From Priapulus caudatus (taxonomy: Eukaryota; Priapulida; Priapulimorpha; Priapulimorphida; Priapulidae): a DNA stretch of 56,036 bases. The notes under the pieces were generated by a model. It worked only from the letters and a program-made list of their open reading frames with translations. It ran no database searches and was not told the origin of the DNA. A program made the translations under genes and the position numbers. The DNA is taken from NCBI RefSeq assembly GCF_000485595.1, contig NW_014577157.1, positions 320,253 to 376,288 of the forward strand. The letters are read 5' to 3'. Below, piece by piece: positions 11,582-24,452 of the stretch. The first letter of the stretch is position 1, and every line of letters begins with the position of its first letter.

Positions 11582-12398
11582 TCATAATGGATACAGGAGC
11601 AGAAGCGTGCTGAGATCACACAAGGGGACTAAAGATTGTGCTCCGACTACTAATCAACCATTAACTACTCGTTAGGAGTTGGATATCGGCAGACATTGTT
11701 GATGATATGGCCAACATGAACTACATGACACCTTCATGCTGGGTTTCTACCTTGAACTGTAATAACTGAGCTTAACCTTGGCCTCAGATAGATAGATCGA
11801 TCCTACAACAATGGTTCGATTTTTATCCAGGGAATTGTGTTGCACGGACCAGGCTGTAAAGTAGTTACGTGAAATCGCGCTTACTCTTAACTCACATGCT
11901 TCTATACACACACACACACACTGCTGTACACACAGCTACTGCCGACTACAAGTATACACGTACGCCAAGTACTACGCGTATCATAGACAACATCGCATAT
12001 TTTGCTGGTGGGCGGCAGCAGATCAAGAATGATAGCTCGCATTCATTGTCAGATGAACGTAATTAGCTATAGATGCCGACAAGAGCTGATAATACATACT
12101 AGGTATACCTGTGAGGTAACACCTGCCGTGGATTGAAGTAACGAGACCGCTTGACGTGCACCTGTGGATATCACCTGCATAGCGAAGGAGTCGTGTGACG
12201 AAATCTGTGTCAGCGGAAAGTAATTTGGCGACTATGGTCGCCCTATATGTATTATCAGAGGCGAATGCTGACAGAATATTAGCTGTCATTATTTTCCCCT
12301 ATATCTATATACCCTGCACCAGTTGTCGCGCCTGCATTTTCGACGAGATATACTTCGTTTGTATGGAATATCAGATAATTATCAAATTATCCCCCTAT
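11582..12398. other. Non-coding stretch with a short (CA)n
   Basis: A CA run at about 11905-11922. Nothing else supported. Confidence 0.45.
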
Positions 12399-13296
12399 CA
12401 GGGCGTCAAGTTCCTATTTTTTCCTATTTTCTGGGCAATTGAATTCCTATTTTCTCCTATTTTTGAGGGCTTTTCATTTTTCTGAATCCAGAATTGTATG
12501 TATCCTCCTCAGAATGCAGAAATTTACATTTCAGGTGACCCAATTTTCAAAAATTTCCTTTGGGGAGGACCCCCAGACCCCCACCCCTTACTTTAAATTA
12601 ACGTAATATACTCTTTACTATCACAGATTTTATTTCAGTATTTCTCAGTTGGATGTGGTATGTGTATCCAGAGGGGGGGTCCAGGGGGTCCGGACCCCCC
12701 CTTTTTTACCCCCAAAAAGGGAAAACACATAAAAGATAATTTTCTGCTTAAAAATTTGGAATTCCATCTTGCATTCTAGACATCAAAATTATACTGCTCA
12801 GATGCTCTCAGAATGCACCAATTTTTTAAAATTTTCTTGGGGGCAAGCGCGCCCCCCTAAGTGGCAACGTGCCTTAGACACGTCGCATAAGCTGCCTTCG
12901 GCACCTTTTTATAAAAGTGCCCTTTATTTCTTACTGGACCCCCCTTTTTCAAAAAGCCGGATCCGCCCATGTATACATGTACGTCATACTATTTTGGAGT
13001 AGTCTACATGTATGGGTGCTTGTGCATGTATAAACTGCTTATCAATTTTAACATGCATTTCTCATTAAAACCTCAAAATATTGTTCGTATGTGATGTAAC
13101 TCCAAATATGTATATTAATAAAACCATTTGTGGTGGATCGGGATGGCTGTAGGAGTGTTGGGAGGCCATCTAACGCAACAAATATTCCTATTTAACATAT
13201 ATTTTCTCACAAAAATTCCTATTTTCCTCCTATTTTTTCACATCTGAAATTCCTATTTTCCTATTTTTTGAGCGTCACTTGTCACGTGACGCCCTG
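12399..13296. mobile_element. hAT-like non-autonomous transposon, copy 1 (898 bp)
   Basis: Ends are CAGGGCGTCAAGT (left) and the inverted ACGTGACGCCCTG (right), flanked directly by a perfect 6-bp duplication CCCTAT (12393-12398 and 13297-13302). Both ends carry repeated ATTCCTATTTTC words. The middle holds runs of G and C (12550-12730) and no coding sequence. A second copy with the same ends and its own perfect 6-bp duplication lies at 47458-48094. CAGGG ends with duplications of 6 bp recall the hAT6 group of hAT elements; the group name is inferred from known hAT properties and not from a transposase. Confidence 0.9.
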
Positions 13297-13302
13297 CCCT
13301 AT

Positions 13303-14389
13303 CTAACGCTACCCCTATCACACGCTCCCCCTATCTCACGTTCTCCTTCTCACGCACCACATTTCTTACGTTATCTTCTCTTTCCCCTCTCTTCCTCCCT
13401 CCCTCTCGCAATTTTTTTTGTTCGTTTCCTCTCTGTGTCTCGATCCTCCTCATGCACCTTCTCCCGCTCCCTCATTGCCTCACCTTTCTCCTCCGTTCGC
13501 ACTCTTAATTTCTCTCGCTCCCTACTTCTCTATGTATATTCCCATCTTTATCTCCCCTATCCCTCTTTGCCTTCCTGTGTCTCTATGTCCTGTCAGTAAT
13601 TATTAGGCAGATCGTTATATGCTGGCAAATATCATGCGGATATAGCAATGTATGCTCTTTGCTTTTTCCGGTGGCCCGTCTATCGTACACGCGCTCTGTA
13701 CGTGTTGGCATTGGTCGTACTGTGGCTTCGTAAAGCGCGGATCGGCGATGCCAACTGTGTCTTGTGTGGCACAGCCATTTGCCGGCTGCAATTTGCAGAG
13801 CTAAACGACAGGGTCACCAATTGGAACGAACAGACGTGAAGCTTAATGAAATGTGCTTTTTAGTATATATGCGAAATGCTTTCAATGTTTTTTTACGAGA
13901 AGCAATTGAACAGCGGCTGTCACGTCTGCTCTGATTGTCGGTGCATTATTTGCCCAGATCTCGCTTGAATTTCCCGTATAATTGCTCATATTTAATTGCG
14001 TGCGGGCTGGACTTGACAGCAGACTATATAGTAGTAGTACTGGCTGTATCATCTCGAATGCCGTTCTCTATGCGGAAGAGATGCGAATTGCTATTGTGCA
14101 TTGCTATTGAATTTATAATGCGATTGTTCAATTAGCCATGCTATTTGACGACGTGCAAAATACACGCATACACGCACGCACGCGCGCACGCGCGCACACG
14201 CGCACACGCAGTGATAGCTCTGTTCGCCCGTGTTAGCAGACCATTTTCGGATGACTTCCCCGAAATGATTATCAGTAATTTGTGCTATTAAATGTTAAAT
14301 AGGAAAACTAGAAAATGCATGAGCACGTTCTTTCTCGACTACATTTTGCAATATTCATAAGTGGCCATTAAAGAGCTAGGATGTCTAAT

Positions 14390-14391
<2 letters not shown>
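13303..14391. other. Non-coding stretch; C/T-rich at 13330-13600
   Basis: 13330-13590 is a pyrimidine-rich tract (mostly C and T) with open frames that are composition artefacts. 14164-14210 is an ACGC/AC simple repeat. No exon supported. Confidence 0.45.

Positions 14392-14430
<39 letters not shown>
14392..14430. repeat. (TA)n microsatellite
   Basis: A pure TA run of about 39 bp. Confidence 0.95.
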
Positions 14431-14433
<3 letters not shown>

Positions 14434-14883
14434 GGCATGGTATTAAGATTTTTTGCACCGGCCCAGAGGGGCCGCAGCAGTTTTTTACCAGCCCTCACCA
14501 TAATTTACCAGCCCTCACAAATTTTTGTTTTCAAAAATAAACATATAAGACTGTTTCACTGACTTGCTTGTCCGAAAAAATTTGTAGTTCTAGTGTGCGG
14601 CATCGCATAGTAGCTGTTGAACAGACTAGTACTATGCTATAATGCAGATCGTGAATGATGTCCGAAGTGTTTTGTCATGTTTCACGCTTTCATTCTCGAT
14701 TTCAAATATGTAAAATGTTGATAAATTATGGCGGGATATCCTTTAGGTAAAACAGTAATGTAGGCTATTTGCTCATTAATGCTATAAATAAAAATATAGG
14801 TACTCGCTAACACGGCTGAAACCACCGGCCCGGAAGGCCGGCGTTTTGCTAATGTTACTTGACCCTCCAAATAATTGCGCGTT

Positions 14884-14896
14884 TGTGTGTGTCTGC

Positions 14897-14977
<81 letters not shown>

Positions 14978-14997
14978 TGTGTGTGTATGTGTGTAGC
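14884..14997. repeat. (GT)n/(GTGC)n microsatellite
   Basis: A GT run followed by a GTGC run and GT again. The Cys-Val-Arg-Ala frames over it are artefacts. Confidence 0.95.
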
Positions 14998-15032
14998 GCG
15001 TGTATTGTTCGCAGCACAAATCTCTCGTAACT

Positions 15033-15140
15033 GCATCAAGAGCTAATAAATACCTTATTATTCCTTATATATTATTCCTTATACCTTATTCCTTATTCGT
15101 TATTGTTCCTTATACCTTAAAGTATTTATTAGCTCTTGAT
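15033..15140. repeat. Palindromic mini-element with CAAGAGCTAATAAATAC ends (about 108 bp)
   Basis: ATCAAGAGCTAATAAATACC at the left is inverted at the right as AGTATTTATTAGCTCTTGAT. The inside is a TTCCTTAT simple repeat. TGCAT occurs at both outer edges and may be the target duplication. It shares its ends with the elements at 7951 and 51655. Confidence 0.8.
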
Positions 15141-15144
15141 TGCA

Positions 15145-16130
15145 TGTATAATAGACCGCACGCACGCACTAGATTCGCGTCCGATGAAGATGGATTCCCG
15201 CGCGCGCTGTGTCAGATCGGCTGCTTCGCCATCATCTGATGATGCTAATGAAGCAGCGAACTCAATGCTGATTGCATCAACCTCATGAAGCTGCTGCTGC
15301 TGCTGCTTCACTCGCGCAGACGACTTTCGCGTGAGATTGACAATTTTGCGGGGTCGTATCGGCTAGGCTTCAAGCGTGCGTTCCGCGCGTTGTCTTTTCA
15401 TAATTGTCTACATACATGATTTAGAACATGTAGGCATTTAGATAGATGGTGATGAATGGATGCTGACGAGCCTCTCAAGAGATCAAAGATTGTGTAATTC
15501 CTTATTAACGTTGAGATCATGCAGTAGTGGTACGTAATTAAAGATCTATAAAATTAAGTAATTAATCAAGCGGTGGGAAGTCAGGTGTGATTAAGTTTAT
15601 GGTGAGCTCAATTTGTTAGTTAAGCGATCATATTTTTTAGATCCAAAACCCCTCGTGTGTGAGTGAAGCTAAAATGTGTGAATATAAAATGTGTGAAATG
15701 TGTAATGAGTGAAGCTACTAATATACTATACTTAAATATGTATAACTGATACATACGCGTTGCCTCGTGGCCCATTTATGGTCCAAGTTCAATACCCGTG
15801 TAAATGTGTAATTTGTCGGATCGTGCACAAGCGCTATTTTTGTAACTTGCACGGTGCGGTTGCTGCGTGGATCTCGTTACATGCTGTATGTCTGGTGTAC
15901 GGTTAAAGCTGGAGCGCTCAAATTGCAACGTTCCATTTCTGATGACAGACTGACGTAGGGTCTAAACATCAATTTCGTGACGTTCCGTGCGGCGTGTCTC
16001 TCATGTAGGTTGCTAAATATCCGACGTACGGTCTGAATTCAACAATAATGACACAAATGAATAAAGAAGTGATATAAATGACACAACCGATGAATAACCG
16101 AGACATGAAAAGTTTTGCGATAGATTTGAA
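15145..16130. other. Non-coding stretch
   Basis: A short CTG/CAG-rich run at 15285-15310. Nothing else supported. Confidence 0.45.
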
Positions 16131-16131
16131 T

Positions 16132-16391
<260 letters not shown>

Positions 16392-16401
16392 NNNNNNNNN
16401 N
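16392..16401. other. Assembly gap (10 N)
   Basis: Ten N bases inside the GT-rich region. The true gap length is unknown. Open frames spanning the gap are not meaningful. Confidence 0.99.
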
Positions 16402-16424
16402 TCACTTTATGTCCGGACTATAAA

Positions 16425-16445
16425 GGGGTGTGTATGTGTGTGTGT

Positions 16446-16493
<48 letters not shown>

Positions 16494-16755
16494 GTATATA
16501 TGTGTGTCTCCGTGTGTGTGTTCGTGTGTGTGTTCGTGTGTGTGTGTAGCGTTGGCGCGATCGATTCAGCACCAGCTCGCCTTAGGGCGTCCAGTCAGCA
16601 GCAGCTCGCCTTAGGACATCCAGTCAGCAGCAGCTCGCCTTAGGGCGTCCAGTCAGCAGCAGCCAGCAGCGAGACAGCTGTTATACACATGTATACATGT
16701 TACACGCTCGCGGAGGTATGCACTCTCCGTGAGTGCCCTCAGTCTAGTTTTTTTT
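16425..16755 (+). repeat. Repeat of the TGTG / GTCAGCAGCAGC / CGGAGGTATGCAC family, 5' part obscured by the gap
   Basis: GT-rich DNA with TCGTGTGTGTG words leads into about 30-bp tandem units containing GTCAGCAGCAG and CTCGCCTTAGG. Then come ACATGTATACATGTTACA, CGGAGGTATGCACTCTCCGT, GAGTGCCCT and the tail TCTAGTT. The same order is seen at 55166-55560, so the two are copies of one family. The 5' hairpin head is not seen here. Confidence 0.8.
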
Positions 16756-16759
16756 TTAT

Positions 16760-19700
16760 CAAACTACACCGATACGGTGTATGTATATGGACTCTTGTGA
16801 ATATAGTCACATGGGTGTGCATCTGCGTGTAGCGGGTAATATGTCATTTAGTTGAGCAATTCGGTCGAGGAGAGACATTTTATAGACAGTTCGTTAGAAA
16901 ACGGCGTACAAACATTAGGGAATAGCGTAATCATGATATATTACAGTCGTAGTTAATCGCGATGTTTCCGATCGTGTGAGGGTCTTGACAGCTATTAAGG
17001 GGATTGGAGTCGGTAGTTCGATAAAACAGAAACCTGCTGCGAGAATTGTAATAACTGGTCAGCGATTGTAATTTATGAAGCTCTGAATTTAATGGATTTA
17101 ATAATCTGAAGTTATGATCACTATTGAAATTACGTTAAGGGAGAAAAGCGTGTATGCATAATGAATAAGTCGAACGGTGAGAAATGAGTTGTCGTGAAGT
17201 AAAAGGAAGCAGCATGCAAGTGTTATGCTCTACTGATGTCAAACATAATCGAAATAGAAAAAATTGTTGAGGTGAGACCAATTCAATAGCGTATTTTATA
17301 GTATTTTTCCGTATTTTCAATAGCGGACTGCGTATCTCACTAAAATGTTTGCTTGGGATAAAAATCATTACCAGGCCCTGACCGACCTTTATGGAAATGG
17401 CAATGACCTGAAATAGCAGAGGGTTTGGAAGTCACCATTGAACCGTCCATTTTGTCTCAGTGAAGTAAAAGCATCGAAACATTCGACTGCTGTCGTGTAT
17501 GTATTGTCCAATTATGACCGGGTCACGAGAGTAACATTACGTTTTGTGGATCGAGAAAATCAATGTTAGTGAAGAAAAACTAATCGAAGGTGGAGATGCA
17601 AAATATTTATTTTCAAATAAATAGCGGAGTAATAGTGAATAGAGGGGTGTTCTAGCCTTGCTCCTCACTTCTCAATTGCTAAAGTATACTTGTGATTTAT
17701 TACTCATCTACCTCAGTAAACATGTCGAATACAAAAGTTACCCTAAACATTTAACCAGCCTTAATCCTAATATTTTCCCCCATAAATAATCACAATCCTG
17801 AGATATAGGGACAGGCGTGTTTACTCTATGCGAGAGAAGACAAGTATTAAGAAGGTGTAAGAATGTTGCACTAATGTGAGAAGCAGTTGAACTAAATGGG
17901 GTTTCACTGCGGGTTTCACTGAATCATGAATGGCTCGAGACCCCGCGTACATGGAAATCGCGTTCATTATAGCAATAAGGGTGGCACTTTACCTTATTGC
18001 TTCTCTTCGCGAGGCTGCGGATTGCTACGGATTCCCATCCCGCTGGAGCATTACTGAGCGATGGATGATAACGATATATTCGAGATCTGTGTCTATGGGG
18101 AGTAATTTCGCACCCTCTTACTTCTGTCGCTAATCTGCTTACTCTCCTGAAATTGTTTTATTAAGCTCTAGAGGTCCAGACAGTTATCATGCGCCATTTG
18201 CCCTTTGTGGAATTAAATATTTATAAGTGTGCGTCACATACCATCTTATTTATTATGTTAACTAAATTTGGTTAACGAATTCAGATTATGACTCGTTCAA
18301 GGAACTCAAAAATTATTAAATGAAAAAAAGGCTTCATGAAAAAAATCCAATCTATTTCTTCACGAGATAAACTAATCTTGCGAGAATTCGTGCCCTTTAA
18401 GTATAAATAATCCCATGCATAATCTTGTCATGGTTCTGATCCCTACTGCTCCAACAGCTATCTATATTCCAAATATCTCCACCTATTTATACTCCTTATT
18501 AGCACAGTGAACTAAAGTCTGTAACTTTAATTTTATTATTTGATGCAGAAAAATTTACCGTCTCTGTATCGATCAGCCAGTAGCTTGCAAAATGCAGTCT
18601 GGCTGTATCCTGTCATGAATATCGATCACACTGTCGTTGATGTTTTTCGTACGTTTACGTCGAAAGTTGGGCTACTAATAGCCATGTTAACATTGTTACG
18701 ATTGTTGCTGTATGTACATGCATATTCCTTATAAACGTTCTCAGGGGATGGTATGGTAATACCTGGTGATATAATAACTCGCGTTACGTAAATTCGCCCG
18801 TTTGTAAATTACCACTTTACTTGTAATACGAAACGAAAATTCGCTCTTCGTGATTTTGGGGTGCTATTCAAAAATGACATTTGCTGTGTTACATCTTGAA
18901 ATAATCATGTTTGGTAATGTTTACTTGTATTCATAATTGTATATTCACAGTCAAGCGTCCTGCGTCCAGATACAGGATACTGTTTCTTATTCTGAACGCC
19001 CTTTCCTCTGTCACATCATTAAATAGTTCATCTATGTTCAGAGATGTTTACTTGCAATCAAAATTCTACTTGTATTAGGGGATATATGAGCGAATCGCCT
19101 ACTTCTTTGTACAGAACACCTTTCGTACGAACGCATCACCAATAATGTCATGGGAAGCAACGGGGTTCACGTTACGGATCGAGTTTCGCGTTACGAACGG
19201 TTTATCTGGAGCGAATTACTTTCTCAACGCGGGTATTACTGTATATCGTCAAGTATTTCGGTATCTAATTATTTGGTGTTACAAATCTGCGATTTTTTTC
19301 TAATAATGTTGGATAACTAAGTTTCTTATAAAAGTATCGAATCAACCAGTGATCCACAGATAAATCGAGCTAGCTACAGATTAGGGGGAAAGTATAGTAA
19401 ATTTAAACGCCGTTTTCATGCACGGGAATGTATGGAGTGAATATGCTAGAAATCATGAGAAATTATCCTAATGAAATTCGCCGCATCAATTTAAAAATCT
19501 TGAACTATCGCATTGACTAAGGATAAGGAATTTTTTCTCCAGGTCTACACGTGCACTTGGGCTTTTGGCACACCAGGTTCAGTTAGTGGAACGTTAAGCG
19601 TCCTGTTGTATTCGATGATGGAGGGGGGGGGTCATGTATCCCGCACACAGAAGACCTTCATACCCCGTACAGACTACGAATTTGATATGGTACTAAACTA

Positions 19701-22650
19701 GCGCGCGTTAGACGCTAAAAATTGCAGTGTGTACACGCTATCCCGCTCCAAATACGCGCTGGCCCGCTCCAAGTACTGTTGCCCCCCCCTTACGAAGCAG
19801 GGCTATCTTGGTGCGCACCAAGTTATCCCGCTCTAACTCTGCGTCTCTCTGTGTCTCAATCTTCTTGTAGTCGATAGTATATAGGTGTATTACAGTTAAT
19901 CATTCCTACCATTCATCAGAAACCGTGACCTCTGAATCTGCGACAGCAACGGCCGCGCGTAAACGGCATAATCTTGACGTCGCCAGGTCCCGCGTCGCTG
20001 ACGTCCGAATGCACGTAATCAGAAATGAATGCCTTAGATGAGTTATCTGACGTCATCTCCTACATCATACCCCCCCCCCATCCACACCCACACACACGCC
20101 CGCAAACTGATGGGGATCATCAATCGGTGATGGGACACACAATGCATCAAAGCTGAGCGAATAAATGGCGGAATATGCCTTTGATGTTGCTGATTAGCAA
20201 CCGTGATCACCTGCTCTCTGTACTCGCCAGAGCGCGTCGGTGCACGCGTGTTTTTGCGCCCGGTAAGTGGGACTTCTGCCCGCAATGCACGCTGTGCCGG
20301 TCTCTGTTGAGTATAAAATCCCCGCCAATTGGCTTGGTTTGTTGATTCACCTCGCGCATCTATTACGTAATACATGTTTACCGGTATAACGGTGCGAGGC
20401 AACCGCGCTACGCCATGTTAGTGTTGTATTGTGGGGCTGCGTGCTTCTAGAGGGGCGCTTCTAGATCGACGAGACGTGTGGCTAATTACGCTCCTCGATA
20501 TTATTGTAATAACATAAGACTCCGTGGCTCGTATATATATTCGTAGCCGACCGGGCACCCTAACCACCTAAACCCAGCTGGTAATTCAAGAACCTGGTTG
20601 GATTGAGGTGACGTCCTGGCTGTTTTAGGAACCATATAAATAGACACGGACATACAGAGGAGAGACTATTATAGATTAGTTATTACATGGACAGTTACTA
20701 TGTAAGATGTAGACAACGAAAGACGAGACGCGGGACCTAGGCATGGGTATACCTTGGTTGCCGTATAGTATGTATATATCTGTGTGTTCGACGGAGTAGT
20801 AATAAAAACACAATTCAAGTTCAATAACTAATCTGCGACTACGGCGCTGTCTGACGAGACTCTATACGCTGCCACGGTTCTACGAAGCATCATCTCTACT
20901 GTTTTCTAACAAGTCTACGCTGTCGACTCTACGAGAACCAGAAGTTATCACCGTTCTTTCCCAGTACAATATTAGTGTCGCGCTTTCTTTTCGCTTGCGC
21001 CTAGCTCTAGAATTATAGGCCTTCGGGCAGTGGCAGAGCGAAGGGTTATAGTTCTAGAGCTAGCTTGCACCGTGCTAGAAACGCAGCCAACATGCGGGGA
21101 GACACGCAGGCGGAGATGCAAGGGCAAATTTTGCCTCTGTTATTTCCGAGTAAGCGGGCACTGCATGGGAGTTCAAATGGAAAATGAGAAACAGTATTCG
21201 AGATAGTGCAAGTAACTAAAGAGTGACATTTAGTCAGGGAGACACAGAGTTTGCCTCGTTCCCGACCCACCGACCTTCAAACTCCCCCCTTAAACACACA
21301 GGAGATTGATCCGTGATTGATGATCAAGTGACTATTGATTGATGTGTCCCTAGGGGGCGTGATCTGCTTGCGGTTACTAGTTGGCTGGCGGTTACGATGT
21401 GCTATACCTTGTTCAAGGAAAGTCTTCACTGTGTTTGCCGCGTGACATGTAGCCGAACAAGTACAAAACACTCAGCACAAAACACTCTGCTGCCTTGTTT
21501 ACACCTCCGTGAAGATGAACTTGGTTGACTTTAAAAGTTGTTGTTGTGTTGCTCAGAGCTTTCCACTGCCTATGTGAAAGAGTGCTTAGTGAATCAATCG
21601 TCATAAACATAGCATTATCGTGAGCAAGAACACATATATAGTTGTGGATAACCGTGATCAGACCAGATTCTTTCGATCGGAGTGCTAAAACATTTTACTT
21701 TAATGATTCCTCAGTGATTCGTACGCGGCGTGTGTAACAGTGTTTCTGATCTATCGGGTTATACTAGGAAGCTGCAGTGGCGCTCACACATAATTCGTTA
21801 ATCTCGCTCTTCTTCTCGACTGCTCAACTAGTTTCTACGCCATCTAGTTCTCTACATGACATTTCAAAGCTCTGTTATCGATCTGGCCTGTGTTCTGCTC
21901 CCGTATTCTATCCCACTTGGAAATGAATTTATCCCCGGTCGCAGCTCTACCGAAATAGCTCACAGTGGCTGTTCGTAGACCCCGGTAACACTGCGTGATA
22001 GCCTAAATAAAATGCCAGCGTAACTGATCACCAAACGTCAATAACTTGGATGTTCCGTAATCTGACATCATCTTGTCAGCGGAAGCGCTTTAGCACTGTG
22101 GCTAATTGCTCAAATTAGGCGATATCAATAGTTATCATTCCTGCGGGATTTTTTACGCGCACAAAGTGCGACGCTGCACGCGGAGTAATGGACTGCTTCA
22201 TTATATGGGTAAATTAATTTGCAAGAGTTACGTTGGAAACCTCTCTCCCTGGTTGTCAGTTATGTCGTCATTAATCTGCTCCAGTCGAAGAGAATTAGCA
22301 AAGCTCACTCCGTGATATATAGCTTAAATCACTTATGATACGTATTCAGATTAGATTTAGATTAGATGTATAACCGGTATCATGTGGGAGCGGTGTCAGT
22401 CACGCGAAGTTTACATAATGATAATCAGAGTTGCTGGTGAAAACTCTTGCCGTTAGAAATTGTACAATTGAAATGCCAATTTTATTTCAATGTTCTAGCG
22501 TGAAAAAGCACAAAAAGAACAAAACATGGTCAGTTCATTGTGTACAGTCTCTTGATAGCAGTATGAAGATCTGTACAGTATATGAGCATTGTTATGTGTC
22601 GGTAATTAATTGCCATAATAGTTAATTAACATATAAGAAATACGAGGTAT
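16760..22650. other. Long non-coding stretch
   Basis: I find no supported exon or complete transposon in this ~5.9 kb. A G-run lies at 19621-19629 and a C-run at 20072-20080. At 20630-20810 there is a TATAAATAG box followed about 165 bp later by AATAAAA, the order seen in a long terminal repeat, but I could not fix its ends. Confidence 0.4.
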
Positions 22651-22662
22651 ATGCAATAGCAA

Positions 22663-22730
22663 CGGGAGTGTCATAATATATATAGACTATTATTACATGT
22701 CACTCCTGAGTCAATATTATGACACTCCTG
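22663..22730. mobile_element. 68-bp miniature TIR element with 7-bp target duplication
   Basis: CGGGAGTGTCATAATAT at the left is inverted at the right (ATATTATGACACTCCTG). The element is flanked directly by perfect ATAGCAA duplications (22656-22662 and 22731-22737). It is too short to encode anything and must be mobilised in trans. A further internal CACTCCTG lies near 22701. Confidence 0.88.
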
Positions 22731-23139
22731 ATAGCAATAACAAATTTTTACTTCATAAATCTAGACCTTTATATATTATAGCAGATATATAGCACGCGTT
22801 GAGACAGGCTGCTGCGTAGTGACGATGTAGGACGGCGTGATTGGTAGAGAACTAGATTGGTTTAGAATTGTAATTAGGAGGAATTGGAATTTCATCTCGT
22901 ATAGGGTTCGTGCGTTGCTATTTGTGTGGCCAGTGCAGTACACAGAATTGTACTTTCATCATTGTGCAAGAAGAGCCCTGCTGTCAGTCTTCCTCTAGCT
23001 CGATGCGCTATATTATATAAAATATATAGTATATATATTATATCACGCGATATATCGCAATGCATTTAAAACAAATAGCTTGTCGGTTAGTATATTACAA
23101 CCTCGTCATCACCCCCCACTCGCGCATGCGCCACCCATG

Positions 23140-23412
23140 TCCGTTCTCCCCGTACACCTCCCCCCCATGGGCGCGCTGTCCCCTTCTCCCCATGCTCCCC
23201 CCCTGCGCGAGCTGTCGCCCTTCTCCCCATGCTCCCCCCCCCCTGCGCGAGCTGTCCCCTTCTCCCATGCTCCCGCCCCCTGCGCGAGCTGTCCCCTTCT
23301 CCCTATGCCCCCCTTTGCGCGAGCTGTCCCGTTCTCCCGTGCACGCCCCCCCGTGCGCTCGCTGTCCCGTTCTGCCCGCGTGCACGCCCCCTCTGCGCTC
23401 GCCGCCCCCCTC
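23140..23412. repeat. C-rich minisatellite (~35-bp unit)
   Basis: About eight imperfect copies of a unit containing TGCGCGAGCTGTCCC, TTCTCCC and ATGCTCCCC. One strand is almost all C and T apart from the GCGCGAG part, so that strand could fold into an i-motif and the other into G-quadruplexes. Open frames on both strands are composition artefacts. Confidence 0.88.
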
Positions 23413-24015
23413 CATCGCGCGCCGATCAGGCCGACAGTCACGTAATCATTTTGCTGCTGCGTGCGTCAGAAACCCATTTTAATTAAGCCGCGTGTGTGGC
23501 GTGGATTGACAGCGGTCATTATTACGCGCCCGTCGTTACTATGTGATGAGTCGCTAATAGCAGCCTCGCGCGACGACTTCGGAGCCCGCCGCACGACGAC
23601 CCCCGGACGCCCGCCCCCCCCGCAACGACCCGCGCGCGGATTTCCCCCTCCCGCGACGACCGCCGCGCGCGACGACCTTGCGTGACGACCCCGCGCGCCG
23701 ACACCCCCCCCCCGCGCGACGACCTCCCTCGGCGACGACCCCCCTCGCGCGACGGCCCCGCGACGGCAGGTGGACGCGCGGCATATATGTGATGGGCAGA
23801 CTAACGACGGACAGGCGGGGCGCGGCGGTCCCGGTCGGTCGGACGGACGCCGGGCGGAGCATGGACGGATTTGGAGGTTTTGCGTCGGCATGGGCGTGCG
23901 CCGCGGGCGTGCATGCAGACGCGTGCGAAACCGCCTCCGCTTCCGCGGCAACAAGAGAGAACGCGCGCCCTTTGAGAGCGGTTTTCGTCGGCGGAGATTT
24001 CCGTCGGAGAATAAT
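23413..24015. other. CpG-rich island with a GCGCGACGACC minisatellite
   Basis: After the minisatellite, GC content stays very high to about 24010. 23570-23765 is a loose repeat of CGCGACGACC separated by C-rich spacers. The minus-strand frame 23466-24038 (Arg/Gly/Pro-rich, 190 codons) and the plus-strand frame 23678-24043 have no recognisable domain. The island could be a promoter of an unseen gene or just a GC-rich tandem array. Confidence 0.5.
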
Positions 24016-24107
24016 ATTGGAGTTTTTTGCTTATTCACTTTAAATTGCCTTTAGGTTGGCGAAAGGAAAGCGGATCCTCTGTCGCGTTTGCGCTGAAGCC
24101 ATACAAG

Positions 24108-24398
24108 GCACACACAGGCGTACGCACACATGCACGCACGCACCCACACACACACGCACGCACGCACACACACATTTACGCTCACATACACATGCGCGCA
24201 CGGCGCAGTTTTAACCACACGTACAGACGCTAGGACGCACACAAATGTGCACGCCTATACGTACGCAACACACGAACGCGCGCACGCACGCACACACAAG
24301 CATAACCACGTCACACACCACCGACACCACACACACACACACACCACACACACCACAACACACCACACACACACACACGCGCGCGCGCATGTGACGAT
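24108..24398. repeat. (CA)n/(CACG)n-rich microsatellite
   Basis: Mixed CA, CGCA and CCACA repeats. Paired in inverted orientation with the GT array that starts about 55 bp to the right. Confidence 0.92.
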
Positions 24399-24452
24399 GC
24401 TCGTACACAGTCTGGAAGGCGCAATTAATGTGTGTTGTATATTACGTGTGTG

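Noticed and set aside
19541-19701. Open frame after TTTTTTCTCCAG
   Set aside because: No convincing donor follows and the frame runs into a G-run. Likely chance.
23466-24038. 190-codon Arg/Gly/Pro-rich minus-strand frame and its plus-strand counterpart
   Set aside because: Very GC-rich minisatellite DNA is open by chance. No domain, no splice sites, and opposite frames are equally open.
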